Assembly: GCF_014640435.1 (NCBI RefSeq)
Contig: NZ_BMGY01000008.1
Span: forward strand, 85,754 to 149,753
Direction of reading: 5' to 3'
Length of the DNA stretch: 64,000 nucleotides
From: Hymenobacter frigidus
GTDB lineage: Bacteria > Bacteroidota > Bacteroidia > Cytophagales > Hymenobacteraceae
A program made the position numbers and the translations under genes. Shown here one piece after another: positions 53,537-62,288 of the stretch. Numbering within the stretch: position 1 is the stretch's first letter; each line of letters opens with the position of its first letter. The notes beneath the pieces are model-generated. The model worked only from the letters and a program-made list of their open reading frames with translations. It had not been told where the DNA came from and ran no database searches.

Positions 53537-53836
53537 TTAATGTGCCAAGGCTTTTTCTTTGTGCTTGGTGATTTGCCGACGCAGGCTTTCTGTAGCGGCA
53601 TCGGCAGCGGCTTCGAACGAGGCAGCGTCTTCCTGGCTGAAAAGGATATTACCGGGCACCAGCAGCTTTATTTCGACGGTTTTATTTTCTATTCCGTCCT
53701 TGTTGTTGAGGCGCATAATCACTTCGCCTTCCGTCACTTTATCGTAAAAAGTTTCTAGCTTATTGAGGCGTTGCTGAACAAAATCAAGCAGTTTTTGGTC
53801 GGCGTCGAAGTGCACCGAATGCATCTGTACTTTCAT
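53537..53836 (-). CDS. hpf: Ribosome hibernation-promoting factor, short form
   Basis: A 99-residue RaiA/HPF family protein that binds 30S or 70S ribosomes in stationary phase. Visible: MKVQMHSVHFDADQKLLDFVQQRLNKLE, VIMRLNNKDGIENKTVEIKLLVPG and a C-terminal basic helix (ESLRRQITKHKEKALAH). Follows xerC with 37 bp spacing, in the Bacteroidota order rpsU-xerC-hpf. The start at 53836 fits the family. Confidence 0.92.
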   Translation of the reverse strand: MKVQMHSVHFDADQKLLDFVQQRLNKLETFYDKVTEGEVIMRLNNKDGIENKTVEIKLLVPGNILFSQEDAASFEAAADAATESLRRQITKHKEKALAH

Positions 53837-53873
53837 AAAGCGGGTGATTAAGAGGTAAAAGAGTAAACAAAAC

Positions 53874-54752
53874 TCAGGCCCGTGGGTGGGCCTGTTCAAA
53901 TACGGATTTCAGCCTGTCGACGGACAAGTGCGTGTACACCTGCGTGGCCGCCAAACTGGCGTGGCCCAGCAATTCCTTAATGGAATTTAAGTCGGCGCCC
54001 TTACCCAGCAAATGGGTGGCAAACGCATGCCGCAAGGCGTGTGGGTGCTGTTGCGCACCGGATGTGGTAATTTGGCTCAGGTAGTGCTTCACGGTGCGGT
54101 ACACGAACTTTTCGTACATGGCATCGCCCTTGTCGGTAAGCAGCAGGGGCCCGACCACGGAGCCAAACTCGCGGGCACGACTAGCCTGGTAGTGCTCAAT
54201 CACCAGCTTTAAGGTGGGGTTGAGTGGTACCAGGCGCTGCTTGTTGCCCTTGCCGGTCACGCGCACGGTGCTGGCTCCCAGGCTCACGTCGTCGGCATGA
54301 ATGCCAATGAGCTCCGAAAGGCGAATGCCCGTGCCGTACAGCATCTCAAGTACGAGTTGGTCGCGCTGCCCGGCAAAGTCGTCTCCGAACTCAAACGAGT
54401 TGAGCAGGCCGTTCAACGCGTCTTCGGGCACGAAATCGGGCAATTTCTTGGCCATTTTTGGGGCCTTGATGCGCAGCATGGGATTGGCCTCAATACAGCC
54501 TGTGCGCAGCAGGAACTTGTAGTAGGAGCGCAAGCAGGCCACCTTGCGGTTCACAGTGCGCGGGTCCAGGTTTTCCTGCATCAACTCCACCACCCAACCG
54601 CGGATGAGCGGGTGCGTGGCCTGCGCAGTATCGGCCAGCTCATAGGCCGACTCGAGGTAGGCCGCAAACTGACCCAGGTCGGTTTGATACGAGACAATGG
54701 TGTGGGGGCTGTAGCGCCGCTCAAACCGTAAAAAATCAAGAAAAGCATCCAT
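53874..54752 (-). CDS. Tyrosine recombinase XerC/XerD type
   Basis: Site-specific recombinase that resolves chromosome dimers at dif. The 292 residues have an N-terminal core-binding domain and the catalytic residues Arg144, Lys168, His238, Arg241, His264 and the nucleophile Tyr273 (QVYTHLS). Size and place in the rpsU-hpf cluster favour a chromosomal Xer role rather than a mobile-element integrase. No dif-like site was identified by eye. Confidence 0.92.
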   Translation of the reverse strand: MDAFLDFLRFERRYSPHTIVSYQTDLGQFAAYLESAYELADTAQATHPLIRGWVVELMQENLDPRTVNRKVACLRSYYKFLLRTGCIEANPMLRIKAPKMAKKLPDFVPEDALNGLLNSFEFGDDFAGQRDQLVLEMLYGTGIRLSELIGIHADDVSLGASTVRVTGKGNKQRLVPLNPTLKLVIEHYQASRAREFGSVVGPLLLTDKGDAMYEKFVYRTVKHYLSQITTSGAQQHPHALRHAFATHLLGKGADLNSIKELLGHASLAATQVYTHLSVDRLKSVFEQAHPRA

Positions 54753-54842
54753 ACCAACACCAGAAATGCCCGACGACTGGGCCGGGCATCCAATGTAGCG
54801 TTTTTTTACTTTCTTCTGGCAAAACGCTACTGTATGGACGTG

Positions 54843-54889
54843 AAAAAACCGGCCGGCTTGCCAATAGAGGCAAACTAGCCGGTTTTTTA
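54843..54889 (-). terminator. Terminator of rpsU
   Basis: AAAAAACCGGC / GCCGGTTTTTT hairpin with an inner TTGCC / GGCAA pair, between rpsU and xerC. On the minus strand it has a T run, so much of the rpsU transcript probably stops here. Confidence 0.85.
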
Positions 54890-54917
54890 CAACGCCAACG
54901 CGGTGCGAAACGCGGGG

Positions 54918-55112
54918 CTATTCGTTCGGCTGGCCGTAGGTGGCGAGCTTGTAAACAGCCTTCTGCTTCATCTTGCGTCCGGTGATGCTCGGCTTCTGGA
55001 AGAACGTGCGACGACGCAATTCTTTCAGAACGCCCGTGCGCTCAAACTTCTTTTTGAAGCGCTTCAGTGCGCGGTCAACCGATTCGTTGTCTTTGATTTG
55101 AATGATAATCAT
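54918..55112 (-). CDS. rpsU: 30S ribosomal protein S21
   Basis: A 64-residue protein starting MIIIQIKDNESVDRALKRFK with the basic core KKFERTGVLKELRRRTFFQKP and SITGRKMKQKA. Standard S21 in size and sequence. Preceded by the clearest promoter in this window and followed by a terminator before xerC. Confidence 0.96.
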   Translation of the reverse strand: MIIIQIKDNESVDRALKRFKKKFERTGVLKELRRRTFFQKPSITGRKMKQKAVYKLATYGQPNE

Positions 55113-55161
55113 ATCAGGGAATGAGGGAGATTGGCAAGGGGAACGGCGTAAAACCGGGCCG

Positions 55162-55192
55162 CAAAGATAATCAGGGATTTATTGGATTCAAA
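55162..55192 (-). promoter_or_regulatory. Promoter of rpsU (-33 and -7 elements)
   Basis: Minus strand: TTTG at 55192-55189, then 19 bases, then TATCTTTG at 55169-55162. This matches TTTG-N19-21-TAnnTTTG fully. The leader is about 49 bases. Confidence 0.75.
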
Positions 55193-55300
55193 CGGATTTC
55201 CCGGATTTTGTAGTCGATTCACTGCCAGAGCTATTGTATGCCTGATTGTGTGCGTCTGGAAAACCCTTGAGATTTGCTCAAATCAGTCAAATCTGTCGTT

Positions 55301-56446
55301 TTATTTTAATAAAGCACGCGCAATTACCAGCTTCTGAATCTCGCTGGTGCCTTCGCCAATGGTGCAGAGTTTGGAGTCGCGGTAATATTTCTCGGCCGGG
55401 TAGTCTTTGGTGTAGCCGTAGCCGCCAAAGATTTGGACGCCCTCGTTGGCTACGCGCACGCACACTTCGGAGGCGTAGAGTTTGGCCATGGCCGACTCCA
55501 GATTCACGTTCTGGCCCCGGTCCTTCATGTCGGCAGCGCGGTAGGTGAGCAGGCTGGCGGCTTCAATCTCGGTAGCCATGTCGGCCAGCTTGAAAGCAAT
55601 GCCCTGGAAGCTGCTAATAGGCTGGTTGAATTGGTGGCGCTCTTTGCTGTACTTGGTAGCAGCCTCCATTGCGCCCTGCGCAATGCCCAGGCTGAGCGCG
55701 GCGATGCTGATACGGCCGCCGTCGAGCACTTTCAGCGACTGCACAAATCCGTCACCCACTTTGCCGATGACATTCTCTTTGGGCACCTTGCAATCGGTGA
55801 AAATCAGCTCTGTGGTTTCCGAAGCGCGCATGCCCAACTTATCCTCCTTGCGGCCAGCTGCGAAGCCCGGCGTGCCGCGCTCGATGATGAAGGCCGTCAT
55901 GCCGTGGGAGTCGCCTACCTCGCCGGTGCGCACAATCACTACGGCTACATTACCGGATTTGCCGTGGGTGATAAAATTTTTCGCGCCGTTAATGATGTAG
56001 TTATCGCCGCTTTCGTCGAGCACCGCGGTGGTGCGCATGTTGCCAGCATCGGAGCCCGTGTTGGGCTCGGTGAGGCCCCAAGCCCCAATCCACTCGCCGG
56101 AGGCCAGCTTGGGCAAGTATTTTTGCTTCTGCTCCTCGGAAGCATGCTGCAGAATGTGGCCGGTGCAAAGCGAGTTGTGCGCGGCCATGCTCAGGCCAAT
56201 GCTGCCGTCAATCTTGGCTAGTTCGGCAATAGCCGTGACGTACTCCATGTAGCCGAACCCGGCTCCGCCGTACTCTTGGGGCACCAACACGCCCATCAGG
56301 CCCAGTTCGCCGAGTTTGTGAAACACTTCGATAGGGAACTCCTGGCTCTCATCCCACTTCATCATGTTGGGCTTGATGTGCTGGGCCCCAAAGTCGCGCA
56401 CCATTTGCGCAATCATGGTTTGGTTTTCGGTGGCTACGGCTTCCAT
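55301..56446 (-). CDS. Acyl-CoA dehydrogenase
   Basis: FAD enzyme of fatty-acid or branched-chain acyl-CoA oxidation, 381 residues. Visible: [18 protein letters not shown] N-terminal helix, [47 protein letters not shown] and the C-terminal FAD and active site [17 protein letters not shown] with base Glu365 in IGEGTSEIQ. The substrate chain length cannot be told. Starts at ATG 56446; next to rpsU on the same strand but probably separate. Confidence 0.92.
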   Translation of the reverse strand: MEAVATENQTMIAQMVRDFGAQHIKPNMMKWDESQEFPIEVFHKLGELGLMGVLVPQEYGGAGFGYMEYVTAIAELAKIDGSIGLSMAAHNSLCTGHILQHASEEQKQKYLPKLASGEWIGAWGLTEPNTGSDAGNMRTTAVLDESGDNYIINGAKNFITHGKSGNVAVVIVRTGEVGDSHGMTAFIIERGTPGFAAGRKEDKLGMRASETTELIFTDCKVPKENVIGKVGDGFVQSLKVLDGGRISIAALSLGIAQGAMEAATKYSKERHQFNQPISSFQGIAFKLADMATEIEAASLLTYRAADMKDRGQNVNLESAMAKLYASEVCVRVANEGVQIFGGYGYTKDYPAEKYYRDSKLCTIGEGTSEIQKLVIARALLK

Positions 56447-56592
56447 TGTTAATGTATGAAACTAAGGGTGGGATTTAAGATAAAGCAGTTGAGTAGGTTG
56501 CCCGTAACAAATAATTCAAGGTTTCGGGCCTGCGAAAGTACGATTCAAGCAGTTGAAAACGGCACAGGTATCCTTTCCCATATTGCGCGATT

Positions 56593-56624
56593 TTTGAATG
56601 GGCACCGCAAAAGCGTTACTTTTG
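56593..56624 (+). promoter_or_regulatory. Promoter of the polysaccharide operon
   Basis: TTTG at 56593-56596, 20 bases, then TACTTTTG at 56617-56624: full match to the Bacteroidota promoter. The ATG chosen (56704) is about 80 bases downstream. Confidence 0.7.
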
Positions 56625-56703
56625 AGGCTTTTTGAGGAGAACCGGAACAACGCAACCCGTTTTTTTGATTTTTTTCGTATTGACTTCGCACTCATTGGCC
56701 TTT

Positions 56704-57684
56704 ATGCCGACATACTTTCTTCGTCGCCTCGGGCGGCTGTGGCTGCTGGCACTGCCGGTACTGCTGCTTTTTTCGTCGTGCGCTTCTACGAAATACTATC
56801 AGCAACGTACACTTTTTCGCCTCACCGATAGCCAAGGCCAAAAGCTGGACAGTACCAAGCTGCGAATTGCTGTGAACCGAACTGAGCGCAACTACGTCAT
56901 CCAGGCCGATGATATTTTGGACGTCCGAGTGAACACTAACAAAGGCGAACGGATTCTTGACCCTAACGGCGAGTTGCAATTTGGTCAGCCCAGCGGCGGG
57001 CTCTCTCCCCGCAGTAGCGCCCCAGCCGGTGGCCAAGGCGGTGGCCAAGGCGGTGGCCAAGGCAGTGGCCAAGGCGGTGGGGCGCGTAGCGCTCGTAATA
57101 CTGGGCAAGGTGCGGGAGCATCAACTGGCGGCTCCGAATTTTTGGTACAGGCCGATGGTACCGTTGTACTACCCATGGTCGGCCGCATTCGGCTCAGCGG
57201 TTTGTCGTTGCTACAGGCCGACAGTGTATTGGCCATTCGCTTCAACGAGTACTACAAAGAGACGTTTGTGAGTACACGTGTCGCCAATAACCGAGTGGTG
57301 GTACTTGGTGCCTCTGGTGGCCAGGTTATTTCGCTGACCAACGACAACATGAATTTGCTGGAGGTATTGGCCCTGGCAGGTGGTGTAGATGGTGGCGGTG
57401 GCGGTGGCGGTGGCGGGTCTGGACTTTACCGAAATGGGGGCCGGGCTGACAATATCCGTATAATTCGGGGCGACTTGAAAAACCCTCGCGTGCAGCAAAT
57501 TGATTTGTCAACGCTCAACGGCATGCGGCGCGCTAACCTACAGGTTGAGCCCAACGACATTATTTACGTAGAACCCATCCGACGGCCCCTGCTGGATGCA
57601 CTTACGGAGGCCGGTCCACTTTTGAGCCTAACCAGTTTGGTTCTAACTACTACATTGTTCCTTATCACCCAGATAAGACGCTAG
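56704..57684 (+). CDS. Polysaccharide export outer-membrane lipoprotein, Wza type
   Basis: A 326-residue lipoprotein: lipobox LLFSSCAS, then the export domain (NYVIQADDILDVRVNTN, then FLVQADGTVVLPMVGRIRLSGLSLLQ) and a SLBB-type segment, ending in a hydrophobic helix (LSLTSLVLTTTLFLITQI) that would sit in the outer membrane. Between these lie two Gly/Gln-rich inserts (GGQGGGQGGGQ at about 110-120 and GGGGGGGG near 230). Operon with the tyrosine kinase and the phosphatase genes that follow. The start at 56704 fits the signal; 56632 is possible. Confidence 0.88.
   Translation: MPTYFLRRLGRLWLLALPVLLLFSSCASTKYYQQRTLFRLTDSQGQKLDSTKLRIAVNRTERNYVIQADDILDVRVNTNKGERILDPNGELQFGQPSGGLSPRSSAPAGGQGGGQGGGQGSGQGGGARSARNTGQGAGASTGGSEFLVQADGTVVLPMVGRIRLSGLSLLQADSVLAIRFNEYYKETFVSTRVANNRVVVLGASGGQVISLTNDNMNLLEVLALAGGVDGGGGGGGGGSGLYRNGGRADNIRIIRGDLKNPRVQQIDLSTLNGMRRANLQVEPNDIIYVEPIRRPLLDALTEAGPLLSLTSLVLTTTLFLITQIRR
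57028..57081 (+). repeat. 12-bp tandem repeat inside the Wza-like gene
   Basis: The unit GGTGGCCAAGGC occurs three times exactly, then once as AGTGGCCAAGGC and a short remnant. It encodes Gly-Gly-Gln-Gly repeats. The unit is a multiple of three, so copy changes would keep the frame. Confidence 0.85.
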
Positions 57685-57776
57685 AAAATCAGCATTATTA
57701 TTGCAAGCTGCAGCAGCAGCAGCATTATCGTTAGCGCCAATTACTATCTGGAGCCTGAGCTGGCAAAATCAACACA

Positions 57777-60284
57777 ATGGCTACAAACGAAAATACGGAA
57801 CTGGAAGAACTCATTCGCAATGCGACGGGTGGGCCAACGGCTCCGCCGGCAGCACCCTTTGCCAACGCTTCTGAAAGCGAGGAAGATGAGGCACCTGGAC
57901 TAGATATTTCTACGCTGGTGCTAGTGGCAAGACGGAGCTTGCTCTGGATGTTGCTATTGATACTATTGGGCACCACCGCTTCCTGGCTATACCTGCGCTA
58001 CACCAAGCCGGTATACAAGTCGGCTTCGCTGCTTAAAATCGACGAAAGCAACCAAGGCAGCGCGCTCGGGTTGGCTAGCCAAATGGCCCCCGCCTCTGCC
58101 GACAAAGCGCGCAGTGGCAAGTTGGCTGGTGAGGTTGAGCTAATCAAGTCCGGCATCATCTACCGTCGCCTAAAGGACTCGCTGGCGTTGGATGTGAACT
58201 ACTATGCTCAGGGCACTGTGCTGGAGACTGAGCTTTATGGCGTATCACCCTTTAAAGTGCATTACGCCATATCCGACCCTTCACTGTACAATCGCAAGTT
58301 TAATTTAAAATTTACCGGACCGCAACGATTTAGCCTCGAATTTATGGGCCAAGGTCGTCAGTTGGGCGGCGAATATAATCTGGGGCAAGATATTGCACTA
58401 CCGGGCATCAAGATGCAGATAACTGGCACGCCGCAGTTGACGGAGGCTAGTCTTGACACCGACTATCACTTCACGATTCAGGATGAGGGCACAGTAAATG
58501 CGTTTTTGGATAGAAACCTGGCCGTGGAAATCGTGAATCCAGAGGCAAATACCATTCAGATTTCTTTTACGGACTTCAACTCTATTAAGGCTCAAGGTAT
58601 TGTCAATAAGATTGACACTGTTTACTTACAGGAAAAGCTGGCTCGTAAAAAAGAATCGACGGAACTGCAGTTGCGGTTTTTGGATGACCAGTTAAGTTCG
58701 AATCAACGTAATCTGCAGAACGCTGAAGACCAGCTACAGCAATTTACTGAAACAACAAAGACATACGATGTAAAATCTGACTTGGCGGCTATTGGGCAAA
58801 AACTAGAAAAACTACAGGAAGAGCGGCCTAAACTAGAGCAAAAGATGGCGCTTTTGTCAGAAATAAGTCGTTTGGCCGACCAAGACCGCATCACGAATTC
58901 GGAAAATGAAACGGTGGAGCAAAGCCTCCCGGGCCTGGCGGGCATCGAAGACCCGCAGCTAGGACAGGCGCTGACTGAGTTGAACGACCAGCAGTGGCAG
59001 TTGCGACGCGTACTGCGCTCCAGCACCGACAAAACCGAAGCCGTGCAACAGCGGCAGGCCAACCTAACTTATACCCGCAACAACATCAAGCGCCTACTGG
59101 TGCAAGACCAAAAGCTGCTACGGCGCCAGCTAAGCCTGTTTGACCAGCAACAGGGCCAACTCAATGGCCTGTTGCAAAGCTTACCTGCCAAAGCCACTGA
59201 ACTGGCACGCTTGCAACGGCCGCTAGACCTCTACAGCAAGTCGTTTTTGATGCTGTTTGACAAAAAGATTGAGTTTAATATCATGAAAGCTGGCAACACC
59301 GCCGACTTCCAGATTCTGTCACCAGCTTCGCCTCCAGCCGAGCCGATTTTCCCCAATAAGCTCATCGTATATGCTTCTGGCTTGGCGGGTGGCCTGTTGC
59401 TGGGCCTTGGCCTGATTGCGGTGCGCTACTTTATGCACAACACCATCACCAACGTGCGGGAGCTGGAGCGCAACGCCAAAGCAGCGGTGCTGGGCATCAT
59501 CCCGACCTACGACAAGGAGAAGATGGAAGTATCGCGCCTGGTGGTGGACAAAAATCCTAAGTCCGCCATCTCTGAATCTATTCGCTCGATTCGAACGAAC
59601 CTGGATTTCATTAGCTCAGCAAAGAAGAAACGGCTCATCTCAGTGACATCGACCATTTCGGGCGAAGGCAAAACCTTTGTTACCGTGAACTTGGGCGGTA
59701 TCATCGCGCTGTCGGGGCAAAAGGTCATCATTCTCGACCTGGATATGCGCAAGCCCAAGGTGAACCTGGCTTTTGGAGCGGAAAACACGCGGGGCGTGAG
59801 TACCATACTCATCGACCGCCATTCTATCCAGGAGTGTATTCAACCTACTACCATCGAGTCGCTGCAATTTATTTCAGCGGGCCCTACGCCACCAAACCCA
59901 TCGGAATTGATTCTGAATGACCGGTTTGACCTGATGATTCAGCAGCTGTTTCTGACCTACGATGTTATTCTAATTGACACTCCGCCCGTTGGACTGGTGA
60001 CAGATGGAATTTTGATTATGCGCAAGGCGGATATCCCCCTCTACATTGTGCGGGCAGGTTATTCGCGCAAAGCCTTCGTTAATAACATGAACCGGCTGAT
60101 GCGTAGTAACAACCTAACGCGCATGTGCACTATTCTTAACGACGCCCAATCCGGGGCTGGCTACGGGTACGGCTATGGGTACGGGTATGGCTACGGCTAC
60201 GGGGCGTATGGCCAGGGTTACTACGAAGAAACCGAAGCTAAAAAACTCACCTTTGGCGAGAAGCTGAAGAAGTTCTTCACTTAA
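57777..60284 (+). CDS. Wzc-type chain-length regulator and tyrosine kinase
   Basis: An 835-residue inner-membrane protein that couples polymer length and export to tyrosine phosphorylation. Residues 54-74 and about 530-552 are the two transmembrane helices; between them is the periplasmic Wzz domain with a long coiled coil (e.g. LEKLQEERPKLEQKMALL). The cytoplasmic kinase has Walker A SGEGKT (628-633), the Walker A-prime motif ILDLDMRKPK (Asp654, Asp656) and Walker B VILIDTPP. The C-terminal tail has a cluster of Gly-Tyr repeats (GYGYGYGYGYGYG), the probable autophosphorylation site. The gene follows the Wza-like one by 92 bp. Confidence 0.92.
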   Translation: MATNENTELEELIRNATGGPTAPPAAPFANASESEEDEAPGLDISTLVLVARRSLLWMLLLILLGTTASWLYLRYTKPVYKSASLLKIDESNQGSALGLASQMAPASADKARSGKLAGEVELIKSGIIYRRLKDSLALDVNYYAQGTVLETELYGVSPFKVHYAISDPSLYNRKFNLKFTGPQRFSLEFMGQGRQLGGEYNLGQDIALPGIKMQITGTPQLTEASLDTDYHFTIQDEGTVNAFLDRNLAVEIVNPEANTIQISFTDFNSIKAQGIVNKIDTVYLQEKLARKKESTELQLRFLDDQLSSNQRNLQNAEDQLQQFTETTKTYDVKSDLAAIGQKLEKLQEERPKLEQKMALLSEISRLADQDRITNSENETVEQSLPGLAGIEDPQLGQALTELNDQQWQLRRVLRSSTDKTEAVQQRQANLTYTRNNIKRLLVQDQKLLRRQLSLFDQQQGQLNGLLQSLPAKATELARLQRPLDLYSKSFLMLFDKKIEFNIMKAGNTADFQILSPASPPAEPIFPNKLIVYASGLAGGLLLGLGLIAVRYFMHNTITNVRELERNAKAAVLGIIPTYDKEKMEVSRLVVDKNPKSAISESIRSIRTNLDFISSAKKKRLISVTSTISGEGKTFVTVNLGGIIALSGQKVIILDLDMRKPKVNLAFGAENTRGVSTILIDRHSIQECIQPTTIESLQFISAGPTPPNPSELILNDRFDLMIQQLFLTYDVILIDTPPVGLVTDGILIMRKADIPLYIVRAGYSRKAFVNNMNRLMRSNNLTRMCTILNDAQSGAGYGYGYGYGYGYGYGAYGQGYYEETEAKKLTFGEKLKKFFT
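60159..60211 (+). repeat. Six-base repeat coding the Gly-Tyr tail
   Basis: GGCTACGGGTACGGCTATGG and similar words repeat eight times or more, giving alternating Gly and Tyr codons at the end of the kinase. The unit keeps the frame. Confidence 0.75.
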
Positions 60285-60299
60285 TCGATTTTCCGTTCA

Positions 60300-61070
60300 A
60301 TGTCTTCGCTTTGGCAACGGCTATTTGGTGGTGCAGCACCCACCCCGGCCGCCGTACCCACCCTTGCGTGGCTCAGGGCCGACATGCACTCGCACCTACT
60401 TCCCGGCCTCGATGATGGGGCCGAAACGGTGGAATACTCCCTCGACCTGCTGCGCGCCCTGCGTGAGCTCGGGTTTCGGAAGCTGATAATGACGCCCCAC
60501 ATTATGGGTGACTTTTACAAGAACACCCCGGAAAGCATTCGGGCGGCATTGGAGCAACTGCGCACCGCCGCCGCCGCCGCCGGCCTGGGCGATGTAGAAC
60601 TGGATTGCGCGGCTGAGTATTACCTCGACGAATTCCTGGGTCACAAACTGGCCGATGGCACCGAAATGCTCACCTTCGGCGGCGACAAGCGGTATCTGCT
60701 GTTTGAAACGTCGTACATGAACGAACCACTCAATCTGTTTGAAACCATATTTGAGCTGAAAGCCCAAGGCTACCGCCCAGTGCTGGCTCACCCGGAGCGT
60801 TATACCTACCTGTATGGTCGCTTTGGAGAAATCGAGAAACTGCGCCAGGACCACGGCGTGCTAATGCAAGTGAACCTGAACTCACTGGCGGGCTACTACT
60901 CGCCAGCGGCTAAAAAAGTAGCCGAGCAGCTTGTTGACGGTGGCTTGGTCGACTTTGTGGGTACCGATACCCACCACCTGCGCCACACCGATACCCTGCT
61001 GCGACGCACCCTATCCCAGCCGCACATGGCAAAGCTGCGGCAACTTCCGTTGCTGAACAATACGCTGTAA
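60300..61070 (+). CDS. Tyrosine-protein phosphatase, CpsB/YwqE type
   Basis: A 256-residue metal-dependent phosphatase of the PHP fold that reverses the kinase. Metal ligand motifs in order: DMHSHLLPGLDDG, IMTPHI, AAEYYLDE, LAHPERYTY and GTDTHHLRHTD. These fit the CpsB family. It starts 15 bp after the kinase gene, in the same operon, which supports the pairing of kinase and phosphatase. Confidence 0.93.
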   Translation: MSSLWQRLFGGAAPTPAAVPTLAWLRADMHSHLLPGLDDGAETVEYSLDLLRALRELGFRKLIMTPHIMGDFYKNTPESIRAALEQLRTAAAAAGLGDVELDCAAEYYLDEFLGHKLADGTEMLTFGGDKRYLLFETSYMNEPLNLFETIFELKAQGYRPVLAHPERYTYLYGRFGEIEKLRQDHGVLMQVNLNSLAGYYSPAAKKVAEQLVDGGLVDFVGTDTHHLRHTDTLLRRTLSQPHMAKLRQLPLLNNTL

Positions 61071-61084
61071 GACTTTCAAGAGAA

Positions 61085-62107
61085 ATGATTTTTGTTACCG
61101 GCGGCACTGGCCTTATCGGCTCGTTTCTGTTGCACGCGCTGCGGGCGCGGGGGCTGGCCGTGCGCGCCCTGCACCGGGGCCAAGTACCCACCAGAGCCGC
61201 CCGAGGCGTAGAATGGGTAGCTGGCGACCTCCTTGACACCGAATTACTGCGAAGCGTGCTTACCCCCGAGGTAAGCCACGTATTTCACTGCGCCGGGCTG
61301 GTATCGTATGCGCCGCAGGATGAAGACGCACTGCTGGCCGTGAATGTGCAGGGCACGGCGGCGGTTGTCGATGCCTGTCTGGCGCACCCCGGAATTCGGC
61401 TGGCCCACGTGTCATCGGTGGCAGCGCTGGGCGGGGCGGGAGCTAGCGAAACCGTGGGGGCGGGCATTATTCAACCCATCACGGAAAAGGCCACTTGGGA
61501 CTTGGGCGCTGCTCATCCCGCCTATGCCACGTCTAAATATCTGGGCGAACTGGAAGTGTGGCGCGGCGTGGCCGAGGGCTTGTCGGCCGTCATTGTAAAC
61601 CCTTCTGTGGTGCTGGGCCCCGGCGACTGGCACCGCAGCAGCACCCGCCTGTTGCGCTACGCCCACCAGCAGCACCGTTTCTACACGCGGGGCCTGGTCA
61701 ATTTTGTGGATGTGCGCGACGTGGCAGCTCAGCTGCTGGCCCTGGCCCTCGACCACCCCGAAATCAGCGGCGAGCGCTACATTCTGAGTGCCGAAGCAGT
61801 GCCGCTGGCTGATTTTTTCCAGCAAGCCGCTGCCGCCATGCACCGCCGGCCACCTTCCGTGGCCGTACCTGACTGGGCAGCCGAAGTAATTTGGCGGCTA
61901 GAGCATGCCCGCGCCGTACTCACCGGCGCGCGCCCGCTCATCACCAGGGACACGGCCCGGGCGGGCCGCCAGCCCGTGGTGTACGCCCATACTAAGGTGC
62001 AGGGGGCTACTGACCTCGGCTTTCGGTCACTCGCCGAAACGCTGACCTGGTGTGCCGCTGGACTGGCTCAAAACCATGCGGCTCCAGCAGCAGTTATCAG
62101 GCATTAG
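61085..62107 (+). CDS. NAD-dependent epimerase/dehydratase
   Basis: A 340-residue extended SDR enzyme. GxxGxxG as TGGTGLIG at residues 5-12, Ser-Ser in VSSVAALG and the catalytic pair in the YATSK motif (around residues 148-152). The middle has NPSVVLGPGDW, usual for dihydroflavonol reductase-like members. It follows the phosphatase by 14 bp, so it may belong to the polysaccharide operon, acting on a nucleotide sugar or lipid; the substrate is not known. Confidence 0.85.
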   Translation: MIFVTGGTGLIGSFLLHALRARGLAVRALHRGQVPTRAARGVEWVAGDLLDTELLRSVLTPEVSHVFHCAGLVSYAPQDEDALLAVNVQGTAAVVDACLAHPGIRLAHVSSVAALGGAGASETVGAGIIQPITEKATWDLGAAHPAYATSKYLGELEVWRGVAEGLSAVIVNPSVVLGPGDWHRSSTRLLRYAHQQHRFYTRGLVNFVDVRDVAAQLLALALDHPEISGERYILSAEAVPLADFFQQAAAAMHRRPPSVAVPDWAAEVIWRLEHARAVLTGARPLITRDTARAGRQPVVYAHTKVQGATDLGFRSLAETLTWCAAGLAQNHAAPAAVIRH

Positions 62108-62121
62108 CCACCTCAACATTT

Positions 62122-62145
62122 GCCGGATTGCACGCCGGATTGCAC
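62122..62145 (+). repeat. Tandem 12-bp repeat
   Basis: GCCGGATTGCAC occurs twice back to back, in the 181-bp gap after the epimerase gene. The gap holds no clear promoter; TACCTTGG at about 62201 is a weak match. Confidence 0.6.
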
Positions 62146-62288
62146 GGATTTCGCGCACAATTGTTATGAGTTACAATAGAGAGAAACTGCCGAAAAAACG
62201 TACCTTGGAAACCCAGCTGAGCCGTGGGTAATTGAGTCCCGAAAAGCTGGCTTCCTATCCCGACTATCCTGAGAAAATTCCGTGACTT

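Noticed and set aside
53874..54752. Integrase of a genomic island
   Set aside because: Size, conserved residues and the rpsU-xerC-hpf context indicate a chromosomal Xer recombinase. No att repeats or tRNA target were seen.
57028..57081. CRISPR-like repeats
   Set aside because: The repeat is 12 bp, contiguous without spacers and in frame within a gene, so it is a coding tandem repeat.
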